Source: Nocardia seriolae NBRC 15557
GTDB lineage: Bacteria; Actinomycetota; Actinomycetes; Mycobacteriales; Mycobacteriaceae
Assembly: GCF_007990715.1 (NCBI RefSeq)
Contig: NZ_BJWY01000049.1
Location: 1-46,509 of the forward strand
DNA length: 46,509 bases
Reading direction: 5' to 3'
The notes beneath the pieces were generated by a model. That model made no database searches. It had not been told where the DNA came from and saw only the letters and a program-made list of their open reading frames with translations. The position numbers were made by a program, and so were the translations under genes. Shown piece by piece: positions 8,037 to 17,171 of this stretch (the stretch's first letter is position 1; each line of letters opens with the position of its first letter).

Positions 8037-9545
8037 TTACCGCGGGAACCAGGAGAAGTCGGGCTCGCAGGTGATATCCCCGGCGGGCCGCGCACCGGTG
8101 GCCAGGTAGGTGTTCACGGCGTCGATCACGCACGGGCTCAGTCCCGGACGGAAGGCGCCGTGAACCCTGGTGTCCGCCAACGTGACCAGGCGTGAGTCGC
8201 TCAGATCCCGGTGCAGCGCAAGACCTTCCGGGTACGCGGTGCGGGTGTCGTGGACGGTCGCGATGATCAGAACCGGTGTCGCGTTGTGGATCTCGGTGGG
8301 CGGCTCGACCGGTTCGGGCCAGAACGCGCACGCGGTGATGTTGTTGGCGAACGCGCCGAACACCGGCTGCGTGCGGCGCGCGGCGTCGACATTCGCGTAG
8401 TACCAGGCCGGATCGCGCGGCGCGGCCTTGTCACCGCACATGATCGCGGCCAGTGCCGAGGCGTCCAGCGGCACCGCGGCGACGATCTTCGCCTTCAGGG
8501 CGTCCATATCGATGGGCCCGCCCGCCACACCGACGTCCAGCATGTGCACCACCTCGGCGAGGTTGGTGTTCAACTGCGGATTCACCAGCAGGGCCAGCAG
8601 CATCATGGGAATGGTGTGCTCGTCGACCAGGTAACCGCTGCCGTAGATCTCGTGCCCGACCGAGCGCCGGATGAGATCCTCGACGAAGGCTCGAACCTGC
8701 CCGGGGGTCGCGCCGAAGTGGTATTCGTCGTCGTGCCGGGCCGCCCAGCTCGCCCAGTCGTCGAGCGCGTATTCATTGAGCGCGCCCATGTCCTGGTACA
8801 GGCCGACGTAGTAGCGGTCCGGATCGATGGGACTGTCCAGGATCATGCGGTCGACGTGCTCGCCGAACATCTGCGTGTAGACCGACCCCAGGTAGGTCCC
8901 GTACGACGCGCCATAGAAGTTGAGTTTCGATTCACCGAAAGCGCTTCGGATGACATCCATATCGCGCGCGGTATTGCGAGTCGTCGTGTGCCGCGCCTTG
9001 TCCGGATCGGTGCCCACGCACGCGGCGGCCAGCGCCGCGCCCACGGCGGTGTCGCGCGCGAAGCCGAAAACATCGAATCCGGCCGAGAACAGCATCGACG
9101 GCACGGGAATCGTGCAGCTGACCGCATCCGAGCGTCCGACTCCGCGCGGGTCCATGCCCACCAGGTCGTACTGCGCGCGCACGTCCGGGGTGAGCATCCC
9201 CGCGATCGCGGCCGTATAGCGCAGCCCCTGGCCGCCCGGACCGCCCGGATTCGACAGCAGGATGCCGCGGCGGCGGCTCGGATCGGTGGCGGCGATGCGG
9301 GAAACGGCGACCGTCAGCGTGCGGCCGCCCGGATTGTCGTAATCCATCGGCACCCGCACGCCCGCGCACTGCGCGCCCTCGGCATCGAGTTTCGCGTCAT
9401 TGCACGGCTGCCAGTCCAGGCTCTGGTGGTAGAACCGGTCCAGGCCGGGTGCGGTGTCGGCGTTCGCAGGTCCCGCCGGTAGCGCGACCGCGGCGGTGAG
9501 CAGGGTCGCTCCCAGGACGAGCCGTCGAATCCGCTGAGCCGGCAT
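8037..9545 (-). CDS. Secreted alpha/beta hydrolase, tripeptidyl aminopeptidase (TAP/SlpD-like)
   Basis: The 502-residue protein starts with a signal peptide that ends near residue 29 (GPANA-DT). It has LSNPGGPGGQG (oxyanion region), MDPRGVGRS, the nucleophile elbow GASYGTYLG with Ser214, and a C-terminal TAP-like domain with an acid strand and His in HGAFRPG. These are features of actinomycete prolyl/tripeptidyl aminopeptidases. The ATG at 9545 is preferred because GGAGAG lies just upstream and the signal peptide begins there, although the frame is open much further. It converges on the first lipase with a 7-base gap and diverges from the second. Confidence 0.85.
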   Translation of the reverse strand: MPAQRIRRLVLGATLLTAAVALPAGPANADTAPGLDRFYHQSLDWQPCNDAKLDAEGAQCAGVRVPMDYDNPGGRTLTVAVSRIAATDPSRRRGILLSNPGGPGGQGLRYTAAIAGMLTPDVRAQYDLVGMDPRGVGRSDAVSCTIPVPSMLFSAGFDVFGFARDTAVGAALAAACVGTDPDKARHTTTRNTARDMDVIRSAFGESKLNFYGASYGTYLGSVYTQMFGEHVDRMILDSPIDPDRYYVGLYQDMGALNEYALDDWASWAARHDDEYHFGATPGQVRAFVEDLIRRSVGHEIYGSGYLVDEHTIPMMLLALLVNPQLNTNLAEVVHMLDVGVAGGPIDMDALKAKIVAAVPLDASALAAIMCGDKAAPRDPAWYYANVDAARRTQPVFGAFANNITACAFWPEPVEPPTEIHNATPVLIIATVHDTRTAYPEGLALHRDLSDSRLVTLADTRVHGAFRPGLSPCVIDAVNTYLATGARPAGDITCEPDFSWFPR

Positions 9546-9737
9546 GCACTCTCCTTCGAGGTCGGGTTCCCGTTGGGCGACGCTACCCGGACCGACCATG
9601 AAAGACGGTGCGAGATGGCGGATTTGGTTCGACACACCCCCACCGCCACGCCAGCATTCGAAGGCTGGCAAATCATCAGCGAATGCGCTCGACAGACTTC
9701 GGCGATCAGGCCCCGCCGCCCCGTCGCTGGAGGAATC

Positions 9738-10910
9738 ATGCCGATCACAGGTGCGTTCGCTCGCACCCTGGCCGCGACACTGGCCGCGGGAACACTGCTC
9801 AGCATCCCGGCAGCGCACGCCGCCCCCGCCGAATCCGGCTCGGGCGCGGGCACTCTGATCACCGCCACCACCGAACCCGACGGCTGGCACAACCTGTGGG
9901 GCGGCTCGGCGGTGGAGTACCGGACCACCCGCTCCAACGGCGAACCGGTGAAGGCCAGCGGGGCCGTGTTCGTTCCCTCCGGTCAGCCGCCCGCCGGGGG
10001 CTGGCCCGTCATGGCCTGGGACCACGGCACTACCGGACTGGGCCCGGGCTGCGGCTGCCAGGCCGATCCGGAGCGCGAAGTACTGCCCTACCGCCGCCGC
10101 GAGGAGGACGCGATCATGCGGTTCTTCCTGGCCAAGGGCTATGCCATGGTCGCGCCGGACTACCTGGGGCTCGGCCTGTTCGACACCGGCCCGCACCCGT
10201 ATCTGGAGCTGAGCACCGAGGCGGGCGCGACCATCGACATGGTCAAGGCCGCCCGCGCCGCCCGGCCGGAACTCTCGCGCACCTGGGCGGTGAGCGGGGC
10301 GTCACAGGGCGGGCATGCGGTGCTGGGCAGTTCGAGCTATCAGGTGCGGACCACGCCGGAACTGGATTTCCGCGGCACCGTCGCCATCGACCCGGCCTCG
10401 GATGCGGAGAAGGTGCTGCCCATCGCCGGGCCGTGGGTGCCCGGTCCGTCCGGGCAGGACACCGACGCCTTCTTCGTGTCGATTCTGATCGGCATGCGGG
10501 CGGCCCGGCCCGACGCGCAGGTCGACAGCTACCTCACCGACTACGGTCGGCAACTGCTCGACAGCGTCCAGTACGAGTGCCTCGGCGAGCTCACCGATCG
10601 CATGGCGGGCGTGGTGCCCGGGGCCATCCTGTCGCGGCCGCTGTCGGAGGGACCGTTCCAGGCCGTGCTGCGCGACTACATGACCGTGGCCACCCGCGGC
10701 CATGACGCGCCGATCCTGTTGCTGATCAACGCGACCGACACCACCGTCCCCTCCCCGCTGCACGCCGCCCTGATGGCGCAGTTCGCCGCGAACGGGGTCG
10801 ACTTCGGCTCGGTGCTCGGGACTGGCGGCCACACCGAGCTCAATCCGGCGATGTGGGCGGCCATGGACGCCTTCACCAACCGCATCTTCGCCGCACCCAC
10901 GGTGTCTTGA
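9738..10910 (+). CDS. Secreted lipase/esterase, paralogue of the 6872-8029 gene
   Basis: This 390-residue protein has a signal peptide (to about residue 28, AAHAA) and the same family layout as the gene at 6872. It has WDHGTTGLGPGC, the nucleophile elbow GASQGG (Ser189), LLLINATDTTVPSP and GTGGHTELNP. Stretches such as TTRSNGEPVKASGA and SPLHAALMAQFAANGVDF are nearly identical to the first copy. GGAGGAA lies 3 bases before the ATG at 9738. The rsmA start follows 13 bases after the stop, so rsmA may be read through from this gene. Substrate unknown, probably lipid esters. Confidence 0.85.
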   Translation: MPITGAFARTLAATLAAGTLLSIPAAHAAPAESGSGAGTLITATTEPDGWHNLWGGSAVEYRTTRSNGEPVKASGAVFVPSGQPPAGGWPVMAWDHGTTGLGPGCGCQADPEREVLPYRRREEDAIMRFFLAKGYAMVAPDYLGLGLFDTGPHPYLELSTEAGATIDMVKAARAARPELSRTWAVSGASQGGHAVLGSSSYQVRTTPELDFRGTVAIDPASDAEKVLPIAGPWVPGPSGQDTDAFFVSILIGMRAARPDAQVDSYLTDYGRQLLDSVQYECLGELTDRMAGVVPGAILSRPLSEGPFQAVLRDYMTVATRGHDAPILLLINATDTTVPSPLHAALMAQFAANGVDFGSVLGTGGHTELNPAMWAAMDAFTNRIFAAPTVS

Positions 10911-10923
10911 TAGGTTTTCCAGA

Positions 10924-11805
10924 ATGTCCGAACCCGAGATCGCCGGTCGTGGAAAAGCGGCCCTGCTGGGCCCCGCCGAAGTGCGTGAGCTGGCCGAGCG
11001 CTTCGGCGTCCGCCCGACCAAGCAACTCGGACAGAATTTCGTCCACGACGCCAACACCATGCGCCGCATCGTGGCCACCGCGGGCGTCGGCCGCGACGAC
11101 ACCGTCCTCGAGGTCGGTCCCGGCCTGGGCTCGCTGACCCTGGCCCTGCTCGATGTGGTCGACCGCGTCATCGCCGTCGAGATCGACCCGACGCTGGCGG
11201 CCCATCTGCCGGAAACGGTCGCCGCCCGCGCTCCCGAGCTGGCGGACCGTCTGACGGTCGTTCCCATGGACGCCATGAAGGTCACCCACGCCGACCTCCC
11301 CGCCGAGCCGACCGCGCTGGTCGCGAATCTCCCCTACAACGTGGCGGTCCCGGTCCTGCTCTCCCTGCTGGCCGAATTCCCCAGCATCCGAACCACTCTC
11401 GTCATGGTGCAACTGGAGGTGGCCGATCGCCTCTCCGCCACCCCCGGCGGCCGCATCTACGGCGTCCCCAGCGTCAAGGCGGGCTTCTACGGCACCGTCC
11501 GCCGCGCCGGAACCGTTGGCCGCCAGATCTTCTGGCCGGTCCCCCAGGTCGAATCCGGCCTGGTCCGCATCGACCGCTTCCCCGAATCCCCATGGCCCCA
11601 GGACGATTCCTTCCGCCAGCGCGTGTTCGCCGTGGCCGACGCCGCCTTCGCCCAGCGCCGCAAGACCCTCCGCGCGGCCCTCGCCACCTGGGCCGGTTCC
11701 CCCGCCGAAGCCGAAAAACGCCTCACCGCAGCCGGAATCGACCCCACCGCCCGCGGCGAAACCCTCGACACCGCCGCCTACGTCCGCCTCGCCCAGCAGG
11801 GCTGA
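10924..11805 (+). CDS. rsmA: 16S rRNA dimethyladenosine transferase RsmA (KsgA)
   Basis: The 293-residue enzyme dimethylates two adjacent adenosines in the loop of helix 45 of 16S rRNA, a late step of small-subunit assembly. KQLGQNFVHD near the start, the SAM-binding VLEVGPGLGS (about residues 60-70) and the catalytic NLPY (Asn135-Tyr138) are all present, and the length is normal. It ends 5 bases from the convergent rpfB stop. In M. tuberculosis ksgA follows rpfB in the same direction; here it is inverted and sits 13 bases behind a secreted lipase. Confidence 0.97.
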   Translation: MSEPEIAGRGKAALLGPAEVRELAERFGVRPTKQLGQNFVHDANTMRRIVATAGVGRDDTVLEVGPGLGSLTLALLDVVDRVIAVEIDPTLAAHLPETVAARAPELADRLTVVPMDAMKVTHADLPAEPTALVANLPYNVAVPVLLSLLAEFPSIRTTLVMVQLEVADRLSATPGGRIYGVPSVKAGFYGTVRRAGTVGRQIFWPVPQVESGLVRIDRFPESPWPQDDSFRQRVFAVADAAFAQRRKTLRAALATWAGSPAEAEKRLTAAGIDPTARGETLDTAAYVRLAQQG

Positions 11806-11810
11806 GCCCG

Positions 11811-12953
11811 CTAGCTGATGCCCAGGCGGGAGGTGCAGGCGGGCCAGGCACCCCAGCCCTGGCGGGCTCGGGTCACCTCGGCGATGGCGATTTGTTCTTC
11901 GCGGGTGGCCAGGTCGGCGCGCGGGGCGTACCGGGTGCCGCCCTGGCGTTCCCAGGTGCTCTGGTCGAATTGGATGCCGCCGTAGTAGCCGTTGCCGGTG
12001 TTGACGGCCCAGTTGCCGCCGGATTCGCATTTGGCCAGGGCGTCCCAGGTGCCGCCGTCGTGGACCTCGGGGACCTCGGTGCCGGGCTTGGCGCCCTTGC
12101 GGATGGTCTTGGGCTGGGCGGGGACGATGACGGTGGACTTGAGCGGATCCTTGCCCGCCTCACGGCCGTTCACGATGGAGACCGCGAAAGTCACGTCCTG
12201 GGTGCCGGGTACGCCGGGATTCTCGACGACCGTGCGGCTCATATTGAGCGTCGGGTCCTCGATGATGTTCTCCTGCGGGTCCAGCGGGACACGCTCGGTG
12301 CGGTTCTCGACGATCTTGCGGGTGACGGTGATCTTCATGCCGTCGCGCAGCGGGGTGGTGGCCACCGGTTCCACGAAGTCCTGATTGATCAGCGGGCGGC
12401 CCTGCACCTGGAGCAGTTCGCCGACGGTGGGGGCGGCGAGGCGGACCAGGGAGGCGGGAACGCCGTTGTCGGACAGCTCGACCGTGCGCGGGTTGGTGAT
12501 GAGCAGCTGCGCGCCCTCGAGCGGCAGCGGGCTGGGGCGCGCGGGCGAGGTGAAGACATCGCCGGGCAGGTTCAGCTTGGTGACGGCCTCGGCGACGGTG
12601 AGCGCGGTGGTCCACGCCTTGGACGGCGAGCCGTCGATGATGAGCGAGACCTCGCGGGCCCGGTTCAGGGTGATAGTGGTGCCGTCGCCGATATGCGCTC
12701 CGGCCGAAGGCGATACGTCGTCGCGGTTGGTGAGTGCGTACCCGGCGTCCTCGAGCGCCCCGCGCACATCCCCGCGCATGGTGGATTCGACGAACTTCTC
12801 GCCGTCGACGACGAAGGTCACCTGTTTCTTGCTCATGATGGCCACCCCCGCGCCGACGATGAGCGTGACGAGCATCGCCGCGATGGCCCCGTACAGCATC
12901 GGGGAACGCGACGAGTTGATCTTCGTCAAAGCGTGCATCGGAAATCCCGGCAT
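11811..12953 (-). CDS. rpfB: Resuscitation-promoting factor RpfB
   Basis: The 380-residue protein is anchored by one N-terminal membrane segment (about residues 19-40). Three DUF348 repeats follow (for example VTFVVDGEKF, VSLIIDGSP and RTVELSDNG), then a G5 domain with VPGTQDVTFAVSIVNG. The C-terminal RPF domain, LAKCESGGNWAVNTGNGYYGG, carries the catalytic Glu310. RpfB is a muralytic enzyme that cleaves peptidoglycan and helps dormant cells resume growth. I chose the ATG at 12953 because the promoter at 12963-12991 would make it nearly leaderless; the ATG at 12938 is an alternative. tatD lies upstream in the same direction, as in mycobacteria. Confidence 0.95.
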   Translation of the reverse strand: MPGFPMHALTKINSSRSPMLYGAIAAMLVTLIVGAGVAIMSKKQVTFVVDGEKFVESTMRGDVRGALEDAGYALTNRDDVSPSAGAHIGDGTTITLNRAREVSLIIDGSPSKAWTTALTVAEAVTKLNLPGDVFTSPARPSPLPLEGAQLLITNPRTVELSDNGVPASLVRLAAPTVGELLQVQGRPLINQDFVEPVATTPLRDGMKITVTRKIVENRTERVPLDPQENIIEDPTLNMSRTVVENPGVPGTQDVTFAVSIVNGREAGKDPLKSTVIVPAQPKTIRKGAKPGTEVPEVHDGGTWDALAKCESGGNWAVNTGNGYYGGIQFDQSTWERQGGTRYAPRADLATREEQIAIAEVTRARQGWGAWPACTSRLGIS

Positions 12954-12962
12954 GGTCACAGT

Positions 12963-12991
12963 ACGATAACGAGGGGGGCAGGGATTGACAA
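12963..12991 (-). promoter_or_regulatory. Likely rpfB promoter
   Basis: On the minus strand TTGTCA (12986-12991) and TATCGT (12963-12968) are spaced by exactly 17 bases. Transcription would begin within a few bases of the ATG at 12953. The remaining gap to tatD (to 13148) shows no long structured leader, so the attenuating 5' UTR described for M. tuberculosis rpfB is not evident. Confidence 0.5.
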
Positions 12992-13148
12992 CCACTACCG
13001 GCGGAACTGCGGGGGCGAAAATTACGACCCGATATCGAACCGCAGGTAAATCACGATCGGGCAAGATCATAGTGAGCCGCGACACACCATCACAACTCGT
13101 GTCGCCGACACGCAGAAATGGTGCGAACGCGAAAAAAGGTGTGCCGGA

Positions 13149-13976
13149 TCAGATTCCGTAAACCCGGCGCGCATTGGCCGTGGTGATCTTGGCCAGCTGC
13201 GTCGGATCCTGTTCGCGAAGTTCGGCCAGCGCCCGCACGGTATACGGCAGCATGTACGACTCGTTGGGCGCGCCGCGGAACGGATGCGGGGTCAGGAACG
13301 GCGCATCGGTTTCGACCAGAATCAGTTCGTCCGGAACGAGTTTCGCCGCCTCGCGCAATTCGTGCGCGTTCTTGAAACTCACCGTGCCCGAAAAGCTCAG
13401 CACATAGCCCTCTTCCACGCAGGCCATCGCCATGTTCGCGTCCGAGGAGAAGCAGTGGAAGATCACCGTCTCCGGCGCGCCCTCGTCCAGCAGCACGGTC
13501 AGCAGGTCGTGATCGGCCTCACGATTGTGGATCATGAGCGGCTTGCCGAGGCGCTTGGCCAGGTCGATGTGCCAGCGGAAGCCCTCGACCTGATCCTCGA
13601 TCTCGGCACAGCCGTCGAGCTTGCCGGGCCAGTAGTAGTCGAGCCCGGTCTCCCCCACCGCGACCACGCGCGGGTCGGCGGCCAGCCGTTCCAGCTCGGC
13701 CTTGGCGGCGTCGTCGAGATGGTTGGCGCGGGTCGGGTGCAGCGCGACGGCCGCGTAGACCCGGTCGTCCCAGTTGGCGGCCTGGACGGCGAAGCGGGCG
13801 GCCTCGAGATCGTCGGCGACCGTCACCAATTCCCGGACGCCCACCGCACGCGCGCGCTCCACCAGTGCCGCAACCGATTCCGGATCCTTTGCGCCGCAGG
13901 CGTCGATATGGGTATGCGCGTCGATGAGCGGCGACAGTGGCGCCGGCGGCTCGGGCGCAGGTCGGCGGCTACTCAT
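13149..13976 (-). CDS. tatD: TatD-family metal-dependent nuclease
   Basis: The 275-residue TIM-barrel hydrolase has the metal ligands HTHID (His21 and His23), GETGLDYY with its glutamate, PLMIHNREAD, FHCFSSD and LVETDAPFLTP. TatD proteins are 3'-5' DNA/RNA exonucleases linked to DNA repair and degradation. It lies between metG (divergent) and rpfB (same direction), exactly as in M. tuberculosis. The ATG at 13976 is preferred over a GTG two codons earlier; the ribosome site is weak for both. Confidence 0.93.
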   Translation of the reverse strand: MSSRRPAPEPPAPLSPLIDAHTHIDACGAKDPESVAALVERARAVGVRELVTVADDLEAARFAVQAANWDDRVYAAVALHPTRANHLDDAAKAELERLAADPRVVAVGETGLDYYWPGKLDGCAEIEDQVEGFRWHIDLAKRLGKPLMIHNREADHDLLTVLLDEGAPETVIFHCFSSDANMAMACVEEGYVLSFSGTVSFKNAHELREAAKLVPDELILVETDAPFLTPHPFRGAPNESYMLPYTVRALAELREQDPTQLAKITTANARRVYGI

Positions 13977-14042
13977 GGGCACGACCTGGCACGGGGATAT
14001 TCACGCGAGCGTCGAAGGGCACGCAGATAGAGTAGACACACC

Positions 14043-15605
14043 ATGAGCGCATCCGACCGCCCCGCCTTTTACATCACCACGGCCATCGCGTACCCGAACG
14101 GCAATCCGCACATCGGGCACGCCTACGAGTACATCTCCTCCGATGCCCTGGCTCGCTTCAAACGGCTGGACGGCTTCGATGTGTTCTACATGACCGGCAC
14201 CGACGAGCACGGCCAGAAGGTGCAGCAGGCCGCCAAGGCCGCCGGTCTCCCGGAGCAGGAGTACGCCTCGCGCAACTCCGATGTCTTCGAGGCCATGGAC
14301 AAGGCGCTCGACATCTCCTTCGACCGCTTCATCCGCACCACCGACGCGGACCACCTGACCTCGGCGGCCGCCCTCTGGGAGCGCATGGTCGCGGCGGGCG
14401 ATATCTACCTCGACACCTACGGCGGCTGGTACTCGGTGCGCGACGAGGCGTTCTACACCGACGAGGAGACCACCGTCCGCGAGGACGGCACCCGCATCTC
14501 CACCGACACCGAGACCCCGGTGGAGTGGACCGAGGAGTCGAACTACTTCTTCCGGCTGTCCAAGTATCAAGATCGGCTGCTGGCGCTGTACGAGACGCAT
14601 CCGGAATTCATCGCGCCCACGACCCGGCGCAATGAGATCGTCTCGTACGTGAAGGCCGGGCTGAAGGATTTCTCGATCTCCCGCACCTCCTTCGACTGGG
14701 GTGTGCCGGTGCCGGGTGATCCCGAGCACGTCATGTACGTGTGGGTGGACGCGCTCACCAACTACCTGACCGGCGTCGGCTTCCCTGACACGGATTCCGC
14801 TGCGTTCCAGCGGTATTGGCCCGCGGACCTGCACATCATCGGCAAGGACATCTCGCGGTTCCACACCGTGTACTGGCCCGCGTTCCTGATGAGCGCCGGA
14901 ATCGAGCTGCCCAAGCGGGTTTTCGTGCATGGCTTCGTGAATGCCAAGGGCGGCGAGAAGATGTCGAAGTCGCTCGGCAATGTGGTCGATCCGCTGGAGT
15001 TGGTCGAGACCTTCGGGCTGGACGCCGTGCGATTCTTCCTGCTGCGCGAGATCTCCTACGGGCAGGACGGGTCCTACAGCGAAGAGGCCATCGTCGGCCG
15101 GATCAACTCCGATCTGGCCAACGAGTACGGCAATCTGGCGCAGCGCTGCCTGAAGATGGTGGGCCGCGACTTCGGCGGTGTGACACCGACTCCGGGCGAG
15201 TTCACCGCGGACGACAAGGCCCTGCTGGAGCGTGCGGGCAACCTCTTGGCGAACGTGCGTGCCGAATTCGACCAGCAGCAGATCCATCTCGGCCTCGAGC
15301 AGCTGTGGCTCACCCTCGGTGAGACCAACCGCTACTTCTCCGCCCAGGCCCCGTGGACGCTGGCCAAGGCGGGCACCCCGGAGGACACCGCCCGCGAGGG
15401 CACCATCCACTACGTGACCATGGAAGTCCTGCGCATCGTGTCGATCCTGGTGCAGCCGATCATTCCCGCCTCGGCGGGCAAGATCCTGGACCTGCTCGGC
15501 GTCACCGACCGTGACTTCGCCGACATCGCCACCGCGCTGGTCGCGGGCACGGCGCTGCCGGAGCCGGAAGTGGTGTTCCCGAAGTACGCGCCGCCGAAGG
15601 CGTAG
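14043..15605 (+). CDS. metG: Methionyl-tRNA synthetase
   Basis: The 520-residue class I synthetase charges tRNA-Met. The HIGH motif is at residues 23-26 (NPHIGHAYEY) and KMSKS at 306-310. The anticodon-binding helices follow, and there is no C-terminal tRNA-binding extension. There is no cysteine zinc knuckle in the connective peptide, as in the short actinobacterial form. The start is 66 bases from the divergent tatD start, with TAGAGT about 9 bases before the ATG as a possible -10 for a short leader. Two hairpins follow the stop. Confidence 0.97.
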   Translation: MSASDRPAFYITTAIAYPNGNPHIGHAYEYISSDALARFKRLDGFDVFYMTGTDEHGQKVQQAAKAAGLPEQEYASRNSDVFEAMDKALDISFDRFIRTTDADHLTSAAALWERMVAAGDIYLDTYGGWYSVRDEAFYTDEETTVREDGTRISTDTETPVEWTEESNYFFRLSKYQDRLLALYETHPEFIAPTTRRNEIVSYVKAGLKDFSISRTSFDWGVPVPGDPEHVMYVWVDALTNYLTGVGFPDTDSAAFQRYWPADLHIIGKDISRFHTVYWPAFLMSAGIELPKRVFVHGFVNAKGGEKMSKSLGNVVDPLELVETFGLDAVRFFLLREISYGQDGSYSEEAIVGRINSDLANEYGNLAQRCLKMVGRDFGGVTPTPGEFTADDKALLERAGNLLANVRAEFDQQQIHLGLEQLWLTLGETNRYFSAQAPWTLAKAGTPEDTAREGTIHYVTMEVLRIVSILVQPIIPASAGKILDLLGVTDRDFADIATALVAGTALPEPEVVFPKYAPPKA

Positions 15606-15644
15606 AGAAGTACACAGCGCAGCAGGCAGGGAACGAGTCCGGTG

Positions 15645-15669
15645 CCGCCCGCCCCCCTTCGGCGGGCGG
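15645..15669 (+). terminator. First hairpin after metG
   Basis: CCGCCCGCC (15645-15653) pairs perfectly with GGCGGGCGG (15661-15669) around a short C/T loop, 40 bases after the metG stop. No U-tract follows. It probably acts together with the hairpin at 15701. Confidence 0.6.
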
Positions 15670-15700
15670 TCACCGATTCACCCTGGCGCGAACACACGAC

Positions 15701-15728
15701 TGCCCGATCCGCGGAATCGGATCGGGCA
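15701..15728 (+). terminator. Second hairpin after metG
   Basis: TGCCCGATCCG (15701-15711) pairs perfectly with CGGATCGGGCA (15718-15728) around a six-base loop, followed by TT. With the hairpin at 15645 it forms a tandem terminator between metG and the convergent regulator fragment at 15825. Confidence 0.65.
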
Positions 15729-15824
15729 TTAGCTGATCTCGCCGAAACAGCATCCGATCCGGTTGCGGGGGCGGTCAACCCGGGGAAGCGGCACGAATTG
15801 GGGTACCCACCTCGACCTGCACTT

Positions 15825-16106
15825 TCATCGGTTGCCGAGGACGGGCGCGATGCTGGAGGTGGCGGACGCTCGCGGGGTGAGCATGAACAGCTGATAGGGG
15901 CAGTTGTCCGGGTGCATGGCGTTATAGGAGTGCATGGTGAGCGAGATCTGGCCGCCGGTCTCCGGGTCGCGGACCAGCACCAGCGAATCGTTCCAGTCCT
16001 CCTCCCTCATATCGGTGTTCCACAATCGCTCGAACTCCGGATTGACGCGGCAGGCTTCGACGATCTCGGCGAGCCGTTCCGGAGCGACGCTGCCCGGCGC
16101 GTTCAC
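15825..16106 (-). pseudogene. Truncated C-terminal copy of the MmyB-type regulator
   Basis: The 93-residue frame matches only the last third of the neighbour at 16198-17007. PGSVAPERLAEIVEACRVNPEFERLW against PGVVAPERLAQIIETCSVNPEFARMW, and NAMHPDNCPYQLFMLTPRA against NAFHPQNCSYQLFMLTPRA, are clear. Weak similarity continues a few codons upstream of the GTG (RRVVLRV against RLVFGLRY), showing that the start is not original. There is no HTH and no N-terminal half. It looks like the remnant of a tandem duplicate after a deletion. It could still be expressed, but I would not expect DNA binding. Confidence 0.75.
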
Positions 16107-16197
16107 CCGCAGGACGACTCGCCGACTGCCACCTGTCCGCCTACCTCCCGGTTCGCTGCATCCTGCGTGTTCACCTAAGCAGAACCGGCGCCGGAGC

Positions 16198-17007
16198 TCA
16201 TTCCACGACCACGAACGGGTCGACCGTCGGCGTGCCGGGTGCCCGCGGGGTCAGCATGAAAAGCTGGTACGAGCAGTTCTGCGGGTGAAAGGCGTTGTAG
16301 GAACGCATGGTGAGGCGCATGGTCTCCGCGGTCTGGGGATTGCGAACCAGGACCAGAGAGTCGTTGAAGAGGTCCTCTTCCATCGGGGTGTTCCACATGC
16401 GCGCGAATTCCGGGTTGACGCTGCAGGTCTCGATGATCTGGGCGAGGCGCTCCGGAGCGACCACACCGGGCGACATGTAACGCAGGCCGAAAACCAGTCG
16501 GTGCACGATGGTGTCCCAGTTGACCAGCAGCTCACGAGCTTCCGGAACCGTCATGAACTGCTCGATGACATTGACCGGGCGTTCGGCGTCGGGGCTCGCG
16601 GGGGCCAGCCACGGGAACGCCCCGCTGGCCGCACGATTGGCCGCGAGGACCTCGTATTCGGGGAAGCGGTGGCAATACGCCGGGTAGGGCAGTGCCTCCA
16701 GGTGTTCGAGGTCCTCTTCGCGCAGTTGGGGTGGCCAAGTGCCGCGGGCGAAGGTGGAAACCCGGGGCAGGGTCAGCGAGACCACCTTTTCGAGCATCCA
16801 CACCGGCACGTCCATGGCGGCGCACCAGTCCTCGAGCCGGTCCGCGGAGACGGTGCGCTCCCCGTTCTCGAGCTTCCGGTAGAGCGAGACGCTGACGAAC
16901 ATGCGCCGGGCGGTCTCCTCCTGCGTCAGCCCCTGAGCCTCCCGTCGGTGCCGCAGGTACATTCCGAGCAGCGGTTGCTCGGGAATCGGTGTGACAACGT
17001 CGCCCAT
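16198..17007 (-). CDS. XRE-family regulator with MmyB-like ligand-binding domain
   Basis: The 269-residue protein has an N-terminal HTH (residues 12-70: GMYLRHRREAQGLTQEETARRM, then VSLYRKLENGER). A C-terminal PAS-like MmyB domain follows, with YEVLAANRAA, NVIEQFM, HRLVFGL and CSYQLFMLTPRA. Family members bind fatty acids or similar ligands and often control a divergent oxidoreductase. Here the divergent neighbour is a TetR gene at 17172 instead. A truncated copy lies just downstream. Ligand and targets are unknown. Confidence 0.85.
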   Translation of the reverse strand: MGDVVTPIPEQPLLGMYLRHRREAQGLTQEETARRMFVSVSLYRKLENGERTVSADRLEDWCAAMDVPVWMLEKVVSLTLPRVSTFARGTWPPQLREEDLEHLEALPYPAYCHRFPEYEVLAANRAASGAFPWLAPASPDAERPVNVIEQFMTVPEARELLVNWDTIVHRLVFGLRYMSPGVVAPERLAQIIETCSVNPEFARMWNTPMEEDLFNDSLVLVRNPQTAETMRLTMRSYNAFHPQNCSYQLFMLTPRAPGTPTVDPFVVVE

Positions 17008-17171
17008 CTACCTGGCCATCCCTTCAGCAATTGTTCAGCTATTTTCTACCGAAGTGGCCGACGAGGATCCAATTTTCCGGTCCCGCCAGCGTACGGAGCC
17101 CCACCGGGGCGACGACCCCGGACCGGCCCTCGGCACACGGATGGCGACAACTCCTTCGCAAATGCAACGAT

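Noticed and set aside
8037..10196. A 719-codon open frame including the TAP hydrolase
   Set aside because: The part upstream of 9545 has no motif, antisenses the second lipase and its promoter, and the signal peptide with a good ribosome site begins at 9545.
12954..13148. Riboswitch or long attenuator before rpfB
   Set aside because: A good promoter lies almost at the start codon, leaving no long leader; no known riboswitch core was recognised.
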